A DNA stretch of 64,000 nucleotides from CAZDKK01 sp964603725 (GTDB lineage: Bacteria; Eisenbacteria; RBG-16-71-46; CAIMUX01; WJJG01). Positions within the stretch are counted from its first letter, which is position 1. The number at the start of each line of letters is the position of its first letter. The notes under the pieces are model-generated. The model was not told the origin of the DNA. It saw nothing but the letters and a program-made list of their open reading frames with translations, and did no database searches. A program made the position numbers and the translations under genes. Below, piece after piece: positions 26,482 through 34,225 of this stretch. The DNA lies in NCBI GenBank assembly GCA_964603725.1, contig CAZRWW010000020.1, forward strand, positions 1 to 64,000. The letters are read 5' to 3'.

Positions 26482-26792
26482 CACTCGCCTCCTTCAGTGT
26501 GGGCACAAGAGTGACCGAGAATCCTGCACATGCGATCCAGTTGCCTTCAAGTGTAGTCTGGGGGCCAGGGGGTGTCAAGCAGTCCATGGCGGCGGTCATG
26601 GGCATGGTCGCAGCCATGTTCGCCTGGCTTCCCCCATCGCGTGGGGACCCGTCCGGAGAGAGAGCCTGCCACATCTCTAGCCGGATCGCGTTTGCATGCT
26701 CCCCGGTCCCTTTCGCATGTCCTGCGGTCCCTCTGTTGCTTTGGCTCACACATCGTGCAAAATCAGGCGAAGCCGTTTGGGAGGGGTGCGAG
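26482..26792. other. Intergenic region with an IS630 end
   Basis: 310 nt between divergent genes. The left part carries the ribosome site of the Cys-rich gene. The middle has two imperfect 20-nt repeats (26690-26710 and 26711-26731). The right part is an IS630-end remnant that runs up to the start of the amino-acid binding protein. No intact gene is visible. Confidence 0.6.
26711..26781 (+). mobile_element. IS630 end remnant (second copy)
   Basis: This 71-nt stretch matches the reverse complement of the IS630 end at 22485-22555, with a perfectly shared core (CTTTGGCTCACACAT, then CAGGCGAAGCCGTTTGGG) and about 85 percent identity overall. In both copies similarity stops right after the GTTTGGG, which is the likely outer boundary. 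No transposase frame remains here. Confidence 0.8.
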
Positions 26793-27629
26793 TTGAACGC
26801 CAGGAAGTCCGGACAGCCTCTGCAACGTCGGGTATGCCCCCGCTGGGGTCGCTCCCGCTGGCCATCTCTCCTGCTGCTCCTCGCCCTGGCCGCCGGCTGG
26901 TCCTGCGGGCCCGGGGACGAGGACGCGATCGCGCGGATCCAGCGCACCGGCGTGCTGCGGATCGGCACCGACGCCACCTATCCGCCCTTCGAGTCGGTCG
27001 ACCCGGCCACCGGCGAGCTGTCGGGCTTCGATGTCGACCTGGTGCGCGTCATCGCGGAGCGCCTGCGCGCCCGGGCGGAGTTCATCGTCGTGCCCTTCGA
27101 CGGCATCGTGCCGGGGCTCAAGTCAGGCAAGTACGATTTGATCGTCTCGGCCATGACGATCACGCCCGAACGCGCCCGGCAGGTCCTGTTCACGCAGCCC
27201 TACACGGTCGCGGGCCAATCGATCGTCGTGCGCAGCTCCGAGGCTTCCGTCTCCGGCGCGGGCGACCTGGCGGGCAAGCGCATCGGCTGCCAGCTCGGCA
27301 CGACCGGTGAGATGGAGGCCCGGAAGATCCCACGCGCCCAGGTGGTGAGCTTCGACGCCATCGGAGCCGCCTTCCGCGACCTCGAGAACGGCAATCTGGA
27401 TGCGGCGATCGCCGACACGCCGACCGCGCGCATCTTCATCCGCGATCACGCCACGCTGCGCCTGGCCGGCGAGCCCCTGACCCGCGAGGACTTCGGCATG
27501 GCCGTGCGCCCGCGGGACGCCGGCCTGGCCGAGGCGATCAACGAGATCCTGGACGCGCTGCGGGCCGATGGAACGATGCGGCTCATCGAGGAACGCTGGG
27601 GAATCGCCTCCCCCGGCGAATCCCCGTGA
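26793..27629 (+). CDS. Polar amino-acid ABC transporter substrate-binding protein
   Basis: Solute-binding protein family 3 (GlnH/ArtJ-like). The best start is TTG at 26793, with GGGAGGGG about 6 nt upstream; no ATG fits. The signal sequence LLLLLALAAGWSC looks like a lipobox with cleavage before Cys. The mature protein has TGVLRIGTDATYPPFES, LSGFDVDLVRVIAERL, DGIVPGLKSGKYDLIVSAMTIT and GKRIGCQLGTT, all standard. 278 residues, normal length. A matching permease and ATPase follow, forming a complete importer. The IS630 end directly abuts the ribosome site, so the native promoter region has been replaced or interrupted. Confidence 0.92.
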   Translation: MNARKSGQPLQRRVCPRWGRSRWPSLLLLLALAAGWSCGPGDEDAIARIQRTGVLRIGTDATYPPFESVDPATGELSGFDVDLVRVIAERLRARAEFIVVPFDGIVPGLKSGKYDLIVSAMTITPERARQVLFTQPYTVAGQSIVVRSSEASVSGAGDLAGKRIGCQLGTTGEMEARKIPRAQVVSFDAIGAAFRDLENGNLDAAIADTPTARIFIRDHATLRLAGEPLTREDFGMAVRPRDAGLAEAINEILDALRADGTMRLIEERWGIASPGESP

Positions 27630-27669
27630 TCCGCGCAGCGAGCTGAACCCCATTCGGGAGTGTGCCACG

Positions 27670-28329
27670 ATGGATCAACTGTCCCTGCTGGGTCGCATCG
27701 CGCTGTTCCTTCTGCCCACCGTGCCGCAAACGATCAAGATCACGATCATCTCCTTCGCGCTGGCATTGCTGCTGGGGCTGTTCGTCGGGGTCTTGCGGAT
27801 CGCGCGCCGCGCGCCCTGGACCTGGATCGGCCGCTTGTACGTCGATGCCATCCGCGGCGTGCCGCTCCTGGTCTGGATCTTCTTCATCTACTTCGGGCTG
27901 GGTCGGATCCTGCACCTGCCGCAGTTCCTGGCGGGCGTTCTGGCGATCGGGATCTGCTACAGCGCCTACGTGGGAGAGACGATCCGCGCCGGCATTCAGG
28001 CCATCGCGCGCGGGCAGTGGGAAGCGGCGGCCTCGCTGGGCCTCTCGCGCGGGCAGACCATGCGCCACATCATCCTGCCCCAGGCCGCGCGCGTCGTCGT
28101 GCCGCCCGTCATGAACGACTTCATCGCCTGCCTGAAGGACTCCTCCCTCGTTTCCATCATCGGACTGCGGGAGCTGACCCGGGCCGGCCGCGAGTACTCC
28201 TCGAGCACGTTCGTCGACTTTCAGACCTGGCTGATCGTCGGCCTGCTCTATCTGGCCATGACGATCGTGCTGACCAAGTGCTCGGCGCTCCTGGAAACCC
28301 GCCTGCGGCGATCGGAGGTCGCGGCCTGA
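27670..28329 (+). CDS. Polar amino-acid ABC transporter permease
   Basis: 219-residue HisM/GlnP-type permease. The ATG at 27670 begins a first membrane helix followed by PTVPQTIKITIISFALALLL, the family N-terminal motif. RGVPLLVWIFFIYFGLG is also typical, and the EAA loop reads EAAASLGLSRGQTMRHIILP at about residues 118-137, the docking site for the ATPase. It ends 65 nt before the ATPase gene, and that gap contains a 43-nt duplication. Only one permease gene is present, so it presumably works as a homodimer. Confidence 0.93.
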   Translation: MDQLSLLGRIALFLLPTVPQTIKITIISFALALLLGLFVGVLRIARRAPWTWIGRLYVDAIRGVPLLVWIFFIYFGLGRILHLPQFLAGVLAIGICYSAYVGETIRAGIQAIARGQWEAAASLGLSRGQTMRHIILPQAARVVVPPVMNDFIACLKDSSLVSIIGLRELTRAGREYSSSTFVDFQTWLIVGLLYLAMTIVLTKCSALLETRLRRSEVAA

Positions 28330-28335
28330 CGCGCT

Positions 28336-28421
28336 CGGTGAGGATCCGCGGATGATCAAGGTCGATCAGGTGAGCACGCGTTGAGGAGCCCCGGATGATC
28401 AAGGTCGATCAAGTGAGCAAG
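28336..28421 (+). repeat. 43-nt tandem duplication spanning the ATPase gene start
   Basis: Two adjacent 43-nt copies (28336-28378 and 28379-28421) each contain the ribosome-site region and GATGATCAAGGTCGATCA, differing at several bases. The first copy encodes the ten-residue peptide MIKVDQVSTR ended by TGA at 28382-28384; the second is the true start (MIKVDQVSKR). Because 43 is not a multiple of three, the first copy behaves as an upstream mini-frame. Confidence 0.9.
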
Positions 28422-29117
28422 CGCTTCGGCGCCCACGTCGCTGTCGAGGCGGTCTCCTTTCACGTGCCCGCATCGACCGTCACGGTGCTCATCGGTCCCT
28501 CGGGGTCCGGCAAGAGCACGGTGCTGCGGCTGATCAATGGCCTGGAACACCTCGACTCGGGGACGATCATCCTCGATGGTCTCCCGCTCGATCCCGCCGG
28601 CAGCAACCTGGAGAAGATCCGCGCCGAGACGGGGATGGTCTTCCAGCAGTTCAATCTCTTCCCGCACCTGCGCGTGATCGAGAACCTCACGCTCGCCCCC
28701 AGGCTCGTCCGGCGCCGTCCGGCCGGCGCCGTGCGGGATGAGGCTTGCGCCCTCCTCGAGAAGGTCGGCCTGGCGGACAAGGCCGAGCGCTATCCGGCGC
28801 AGCTCTCCGGGGGGGAGCAGCAGCGTGTGGCCATCGCCCGCGCGCTGTGCATGAAGCCCAAGGTCATGCTGTTCGACGAGCCCACCTCATCGCTCGATCC
28901 CGAGATGATCCAGGAAGTGCTGGAGGTGATGAAGTCGCTCGCCCGCGAGGGCATGACGATGGTCGTGGCCACCCACGAGATGGGGTTCGCCCGCGAGGTG
29001 GCGCACGAGGTGCTCTTCCTCGACCGCGGCCGGCTGATCGAGGCTGGGCCGCCCGAGCAGATCTTCACGCGGCCGCGCGAGGATCGCACGCGGTCGTTCC
29101 TGGCGAAGGTGCTCTGA
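28395..29117 (+). CDS. Polar amino-acid ABC transporter ATP-binding protein (GlnQ type)
   Basis: 240 residues, the normal length. Walker A GPSGSGKST at about 35-43, FQQFNLFPHLRVIENL (Q-loop), signature LSGGEQQRVAIARAL at about 137-151, Walker B VMLFDEPTSSLDPEM, H-loop VVATHEMGFAREVAHEV. Third gene of the importer operon. The ATG at 28395 is preceded by a 43-nt duplicate of its own start region, giving a short decoy frame upstream that may affect translation. Confidence 0.95.
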   Translation: MIKVDQVSKRFGAHVAVEAVSFHVPASTVTVLIGPSGSGKSTVLRLINGLEHLDSGTIILDGLPLDPAGSNLEKIRAETGMVFQQFNLFPHLRVIENLTLAPRLVRRRPAGAVRDEACALLEKVGLADKAERYPAQLSGGEQQRVAIARALCMKPKVMLFDEPTSSLDPEMIQEVLEVMKSLAREGMTMVVATHEMGFAREVAHEVLFLDRGRLIEAGPPEQIFTRPREDRTRSFLAKVL

Positions 29118-29243
29118 CGGCGCCTTTCGTGGCTGCAGCGGCAGGTGCGGCGGATCCGCGCGGCGGCAGGCCGCCCGCGCCCCCCCAGACGCGAGCGACC
29201 CCCACCGCTCGAGCGACTCCGAATGTCCCGGGTAGCTCCCTGC

Positions 29244-31106
29244 CTATCCGACCACCGTGAGGCGATCGGTCAGCGTGACGGAGCCGCTTGAGAACCTACA
29301 CAGGTACACGCCGGCCGCCAGGCCACGCACGCTCAGACGGTGCTCGCCCGCGGAGAGGAACCCATCGGCCAGGGCAGCCACGCGCCGCCCGGTCGCGTCG
29401 TACAGGTCCAGACTGACGCGACAGGACTCCGGCAGCGACAAGCGAACCTCCCCTTCTCCGCGGGCCGGGCCGGGCACATGCAGCCCGAAGCCGCGGGCAC
29501 CGGATTGCGCGCCGTGCGGACCGGCGGATGCCGATTCCCATGACAGGCGAATCTCCTCGAGCACGGGCGATACGGATGGGTCGCCGGTGTCGAGCAGGAC
29601 CTTGTACTGCAGGTAGCGTCCGAGCAGGTCGCTCACCTGGCCGGGCGATGCCAGCGGCACCGACCAGGGGCCCAGCTCCTCGGGATCCTCGCCGCTGCGC
29701 AGGCACACGCCCAGGCTCGTTCCGGCCGGTGTGCGCGCGCTCCAGCCGACGTCAACGGACGGCGGCGCCCCGCACAGATCGAGGACGGTGCCGGTCAACT
29801 CGCCGGCCGACTTGAACTGCGCCGCCCGCCACCAGGCGAACTCGCCAGGCAGGCGGGAGGTCGCCAGCAGGTCGAGTGCGCCATCGCCATCCACGTCGCC
29901 GGCGCGGATGTTCATCGGATTGGGCCAGCTCGTCGTGAGATTGTGCTCCTCCCACACGAGCGGGTCGCCGCCCGCGTTGCGCCACCAGGCGACCGTGCTG
30001 TCGTAGTAGGCCGTGGCCATCACATCCAGACGACCGTCGCCGTCGACGTCGCCGGTCCAGACGCAGTGCCCGCCGTTGAACGCGGCGTCGATGTCCTGGC
30101 GGGTCCAGGAGAGCGGCTCGCCGCCGTCATTGCGCCACCAGGTCACGTGATTCGCGAAGGCGGTCGCAACGACATCCAGCCGGCCGTCGCGGTTGATGTC
30201 GGCGACGTGCACGGCGCGCGCACCAGCGAAGCCCGAGGCGATGATGTGACGTTCCCAGACGATCGGATCGCCGCCCTGATTGCGCCACCAGGCCACATAG
30301 TTGTGCGTTCCGGCCGCGCCGACCACGTCCAGATCGCCATCGTCATCGAGATCGATCGCATACGCGTCGTGCGCGCCGCCGAAGTTGCCGTCGATGACTT
30401 GCCGGGTCCACGTGACCGGCTCGCCGCCGTTGTTCCGCCACCAGATGACGTCGCCGAGGCTCCACGACGTGGCCAGGACGTCGGGCCGCCCGTCGCGGTT
30501 GATGTCGGCGGTGGTGATCGAGCACGAGACGGGGCAGTAGTTGTCGAGGACCTGGCGGGTCCAGGTGATCGGCAGGCCGCCGTCGTTGCGCCACCAGGCC
30601 ACCTTGTTGCCCGGGGTCTCGGCCGCGGCCACGATGTCCAGGTCGCCATCCCCGTCGATGTCGTCTGTGTGCACGCCGCTCGCGCCCGGGAAGGCGGCGT
30701 CGACGAGCTGCTGCGTCCAGCCCGGGGGAGACTGACCGTCGTTGTACCAGAGCGCCACGACCTGCGCCTGGCCGGCCCCGCCGATGACGTCGATGTCACC
30801 GTCCTGGTCGATGTCGACCGGGTGGACTCCGAAGGCGACCGCCAGCTCCCCGGCGATCGTGTGCTTCTGGGGCACCGCCAGCGGTTCGCCGGCCAGGGCG
30901 ATCTGCCCCGGCAGGGCGAGCCAGGAGACGTCCTGGCAGGCCGCGAAGCGGTCGGTCCACTCCGTGACGGGGCCGATCTGCCCGTCCCCCTGACACCAGT
31001 CGGTCTGGGCGGCCTCCAGAGCCAGCGCCGCGCCCGCGAATCCGCAGCAGGCTCCACTCACGAGCAGCATGAAACCTCGGACCATCGATCCGTAACGCCT
31101 GTTCAT
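29244..31106 (-). CDS. Secreted VCBS/FG-GAP seven-bladed propeller protein with FlgD-like C-terminus
   Basis: 620 residues from the ATG at 31106 (GGAGGGAG 7 nt upstream) with a signal peptide. Seven repeats of about 50-55 residues each bear a calcium-binding loop, such as DIDQDGDIDVIGG, DIDGDGDLDIVAA, DINRDGRPDVLAT, DLDDDGDLDVVGA, DINRDGRLDVVAT, DVDGDGRLDVMAT and DVDGDGALDLLAT, each followed by VAWWRNDGG and WTRQ. This is the count expected for a closed integrin-alpha-like propeller. A discoidin-like stretch and a FlgD-like C-terminal domain (LPESCRVSLDLYDATGRRVA) follow. Likely a surface adhesin. It is divergent from a winged-helix regulator 195 nt away, which may control it. Confidence 0.88.
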   Translation of the reverse strand: MNRRYGSMVRGFMLLVSGACCGFAGAALALEAAQTDWCQGDGQIGPVTEWTDRFAACQDVSWLALPGQIALAGEPLAVPQKHTIAGELAVAFGVHPVDIDQDGDIDVIGGAGQAQVVALWYNDGQSPPGWTQQLVDAAFPGASGVHTDDIDGDGDLDIVAAAETPGNKVAWWRNDGGLPITWTRQVLDNYCPVSCSITTADINRDGRPDVLATSWSLGDVIWWRNNGGEPVTWTRQVIDGNFGGAHDAYAIDLDDDGDLDVVGAAGTHNYVAWWRNQGGDPIVWERHIIASGFAGARAVHVADINRDGRLDVVATAFANHVTWWRNDGGEPLSWTRQDIDAAFNGGHCVWTGDVDGDGRLDVMATAYYDSTVAWWRNAGGDPLVWEEHNLTTSWPNPMNIRAGDVDGDGALDLLATSRLPGEFAWWRAAQFKSAGELTGTVLDLCGAPPSVDVGWSARTPAGTSLGVCLRSGEDPEELGPWSVPLASPGQVSDLLGRYLQYKVLLDTGDPSVSPVLEEIRLSWESASAGPHGAQSGARGFGLHVPGPARGEGEVRLSLPESCRVSLDLYDATGRRVAALADGFLSAGEHRLSVRGLAAGVYLCRFSSGSVTLTDRLTVVG

Positions 31107-31301
31107 CTTCGATCTCCCTCCGATGACCTCCGACTCCTCTCCGGCGACACGCAAACCCCGCGCCCCCTGTGAAGGTAGCCCGGAGCCATTGCCAGCGGCC
31201 TCACGGAGGGCTAAGGTTTGCCTCAGGATTCGCTCAAAGCAGCGCAGGGCGACGAACAGGCGGGGTGCTCACCCCCTTACGGCGACAGCCGGGAAGGTCC
31301 C

Positions 31302-33524
31302 ATGGAGCGTCACGCCCCCGGAAACTCATTGCGATACAACGAGTTCAGGCTTCGGGATCGTGTCATCCGACCCGATCTGAACCGCATCGAGCACGGCGGC
31401 GAGTCGGTGCCAGTCGAACCGCGCGTCATGGACGTGCTCGTCTATCTGGCCGAGAACTCCGGGCGGGTGGTCTCGCGCGACGAGCTGCTGGACCGCATCT
31501 GGGGTGAGACGGTGGTGGTCGAGCACGTGCTCACGCGCGCCATCTCGGAGCTGCGCCGGGTCCTGGCCGACGATTCCGAGCGGCCGCTCTTCGTGGAGAC
31601 GATCCGCAAGCGCGGGTACCGGCTGGTGGCGCCCGTCGTGCGGCCGCCGGAGGCGGAGCGGGCCCACGCGTCGGTCGCGGGGCCGCAGCCTGGGCACCCT
31701 TCCGGGGGGCCTCCGGAAGCGCTCCCCGAGAATCGCCCGGAGGCGCCCCCCGCGCAGGGCGGCGCCCAGCAGGAGTCGGCGCGGCGCGATGGCGTCCCCC
31801 GGTCGTCGCTGTGGGGACAGCTCGTCTGGCCGGCGATCGTCGTCCTCGTCGCGGCGCTCGTGTGGAACATCTGGCGGGACCACGCCCCCGGCCAGCGGCC
31901 GGTCGTGCTCGCCGCGACGCCGTTCACCTCCTACGTGGGCGACGAGCGCAATGCCGCCTTCTCGCCCGACGGCACCCGCATCGCGTTCACGTGGGACGGA
32001 CCGCAGCGCGACAACAACGACATCTACATCAAGCAGCGCGATACCGAATCGCCCTTGCGGCTGACCGACGACCCGGGCATCGACGACCATGCCGCCTGGT
32101 CGCCGGACGGCAGCACCGTCGCCTTCGTTCGTTGGGACGGTGAAGTCGTGACGATCCGCAGCGTCCCGGCGATCGGCGGCGTTGAGCGGGCGCTTTATCA
32201 AGCGACTTCATGGGTCCCGGGCCTCGACTGGGCCCTGGACGGGCGGCGGATAGTCTTCGCGGAGCGCCCCGACGCCGAAGCCCCCTATCGGCTCCGCGTG
32301 CTCGATCTCGAGACGCTGCAGGCCCAGGACCTCGGCCCGACACCTGTACAGTGCAACGACACCGACCCTTGCGTATCGCCCGACGGACGCACCGTGACAT
32401 TCATCCGCGAGGATCTGGCCTGGCGCCAGCAGATCTGTACGATTCCCTTAGAAGGGAATGCCGAGCCGCATGTGCTGAGCGAGCCGTTCTTGATCATCCG
32501 CGGTCTCGCGTGGCGCAGCGACGGACGGGAGATCATCTTCACCTCGGCCCCCACGGGCCCGGCGAGCCTTTGGTGCCTGTCGCTCGGCACGCGTTCGGTC
32601 ACCCCGCTGGTCGTGCGAGACGAATGGGTCGGCAGTCCGAGTTGCCCTCGCCGAGGAGGCGGACTCGTTTACGAGACCTGGCGTTGCCAGTCGAATGTCT
32701 GGGAAGTACGGCTGCAGGCTGATGGCAGCGCGGTGGAGAATCCCGAGCCCCTGATCCAGTCCATGCGCTGGGATGGCCATGCGCGCATCTCTCCCGACGG
32801 CGCGCGCATCGTCTTCGCCTCAGCGCGCAGCGGGAGCGCCGAGCTGTGGGTCTGCCGCCGCGACGGCCGCGAGCTCGTCCGCCTGACCGGGCTGGGGGGA
32901 CAGAGCCTGGGGTCGCCGTGCTGGTCGCCCGACAGCAGGTCGATTGCCTACAGCGCCTGCCCGGACGGCTATGCCGCCGTACACGTGATCGATGCGGCCG
33001 GGGGCCGACCGCGGCGCCTGTCGTTGGACCGGTGTCACGAGATCCCTTGCGGCTGGACGAGTGACGGGCCGTGGATCTACTTCGCCACCGACCGCGGAGG
33101 GGAGTGGCAGATCTGGAGGATGCAGCTCGACGGCACGGGCCGCGCGCAGATCACCCAGGGCGGGGCGCTCGAGGGGATGCTCTCGAGCGACGGCCGATGG
33201 ATCTATTACATCAAGCCCATGGGTCAAGGAGTCTACCGCACGGCCGTCGCCGGAGGAGCCGAGGAGCAGGTCTGGACAGAGCTGTCGCGCGGCAATCGCA
33301 CGAACTGGACGACCGACGGCACCTGCATCTACTTCTTCGCCCGCCAGGACGGGGGCCCGCAGCTCATGGGCTACGACATCGCGACTGCGGCGGTGCGTTC
33401 GCTGGTGCCGGTGCCGGGCTGGGGCGGGCCCGGAATCGCGGCGGCGCCGGACGGCCAAGCGGTGCTCTACGCGCGCACCGACGACGCGTTGATGGACCTG
33501 ATGCTGGTCGAGGGGTTCCGGTGA
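31302..33524 (+). CDS. Membrane-bound winged-helix regulator with TolB-like propeller sensor
   Basis: One-component regulator in the CadC/ToxR layout, 740 residues from the ATG at 31302 (GGAAGG upstream). Residues about 10-112 are an OmpR-type winged helix (VEPRVMDVLVYLAENSGRVV, SRDELLDRIWGE, FVETIRKRGYRLVAPV). A Pro/Glu-rich linker and one membrane helix (about 168-190, LVWPAIVVLVAALVWNIW) follow. The periplasmic part is a WD40-like TolB/DPP propeller with repeated AAFSPDGTRIAFTWDG, AAWSPDGSTVAFVRWD and ARISPDGARIVFASAR blades. An external ligand is presumably sensed by the propeller. It is divergent from the VCBS adhesin gene. Confidence 0.88.
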   Translation: MERHAPGNSLRYNEFRLRDRVIRPDLNRIEHGGESVPVEPRVMDVLVYLAENSGRVVSRDELLDRIWGETVVVEHVLTRAISELRRVLADDSERPLFVETIRKRGYRLVAPVVRPPEAERAHASVAGPQPGHPSGGPPEALPENRPEAPPAQGGAQQESARRDGVPRSSLWGQLVWPAIVVLVAALVWNIWRDHAPGQRPVVLAATPFTSYVGDERNAAFSPDGTRIAFTWDGPQRDNNDIYIKQRDTESPLRLTDDPGIDDHAAWSPDGSTVAFVRWDGEVVTIRSVPAIGGVERALYQATSWVPGLDWALDGRRIVFAERPDAEAPYRLRVLDLETLQAQDLGPTPVQCNDTDPCVSPDGRTVTFIREDLAWRQQICTIPLEGNAEPHVLSEPFLIIRGLAWRSDGREIIFTSAPTGPASLWCLSLGTRSVTPLVVRDEWVGSPSCPRRGGGLVYETWRCQSNVWEVRLQADGSAVENPEPLIQSMRWDGHARISPDGARIVFASARSGSAELWVCRRDGRELVRLTGLGGQSLGSPCWSPDSRSIAYSACPDGYAAVHVIDAAGGRPRRLSLDRCHEIPCGWTSDGPWIYFATDRGGEWQIWRMQLDGTGRAQITQGGALEGMLSSDGRWIYYIKPMGQGVYRTAVAGGAEEQVWTELSRGNRTNWTTDGTCIYFFARQDGGPQLMGYDIATAAVRSLVPVPGWGGPGIAAAPDGQAVLYARTDDALMDLMLVEGFR

Positions 33525-33740
33525 GGCAGACGGGCGAGCTCGGATTCGCCCCGATGGTCCGGAGCTGCCCCGTGGCCATGGAGTGCCGACCCGTTCACGC
33601 TGACGATGCCCGACAACCGCTACTGGAGCGCGGGCGAGGAGCTCGGACGAGCGTGGTCCGTGGGGAAGGAGTATCGGGGAGCCTAGCTCGGGGATTTCGG
33701 TCCGTCTTCGCCGACAATGTCGGGCGTTGGCCTTCTTGTT

Positions 33741-34007
33741 CTAGATCAGGTCATCGCGGCCGATGATCGACACCTGGATACCCTCTGTGTCCACCTCCAT
33801 CCGCCTGGGCCATGCCTCCTCGAAGGTCACGCCGTCGATTGCCGTGAGGACATCGATCCGACGGGGAGCGACGCCGATCTGGAACACGATCCCGGCGGAG
33901 CAGAGATCCTGTTGGGTGAGATCCTGCAGCGGGGCGCCGACAATCATGTATTCAACTCGTTCGTCGTAGAACGCGGACAACATGTCGCGGTAGTCGGGGT
34001 TCAGCAA
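33741..34007 (-). pseudogene. Nucleotidyltransferase-like gene with internal deletion
   Basis: The frame from TTG 34007 (GGGAGGGG 6 nt upstream) reads LLNPDYRDMLSAFYDERVEYMIVGA, then jumps to PLQDLTQQDLCSAGIVFQIGVAP and RRIDVLTAIDGVTFEEAWP, ending at IGRDDLI. Full-length homologs (DUF6036-type nucleotidyltransferase antitoxins) have about 50 residues between VGA and PLQDL that carry the Asp-x-Asp metal site, and more residues after ADLI. Both are missing here, so the active site is lost. The joint lies where GGCGCC would occur on both sides, consistent with a short-homology deletion that kept the frame. It overlaps the preceding small gene. Confidence 0.7.
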
Positions 34008-34155
34008 GGTCCGCCCCTCCCTTGAAGGCCCAGGCATCCAGCGTGAGCTGCCACATGATCGCCAGTCGTTCTGCCGGTGTGAGGGAACCGTAGTCGGTTC
34101 CCGACCGCGAGTCGGCGAGTCTGACGACGCGCACTTGGGTATCACGCTTCTTCAT
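33952..34155 (-). CDS. Small conserved protein paired with nucleotidyltransferase
   Basis: 67 residues from the ATG at 34155: KKRDTQVRVVRLADSRSGTD, then YGSLTPAERLAIMWQLTLDA and WAFKGG, ending in a basic tail (RLPRHVVRVLRR). I recall this short sequence type as the partner commonly found just upstream of the nucleotidyltransferase whose broken copy overlaps it by 56 nt. The function is not established; a toxin-antitoxin-like pairing is often assumed. It looks intact, but its partner is not. Confidence 0.6.
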   Translation of the reverse strand: MKKRDTQVRVVRLADSRSGTDYGSLTPAERLAIMWQLTLDAWAFKGGADLAEPRLPRHVVRVLRRTS

Positions 34156-34225
34156 GGTGCGAGAGTAGCACGTCCGCCTGCCGCGCAATACGGCCGGCCT
34201 CATCGAGGCAGGTCATTTCGCCAGG

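Noticed and set aside
33590..33686. Short plus-strand frame reading LTMPDNRYWSAGEELGRAWS, then VGKEYRGA and a stop
   Set aside because: It looks coding-like and may be a relic C-terminus, but 33 codons without a recognisable family are not enough to annotate.
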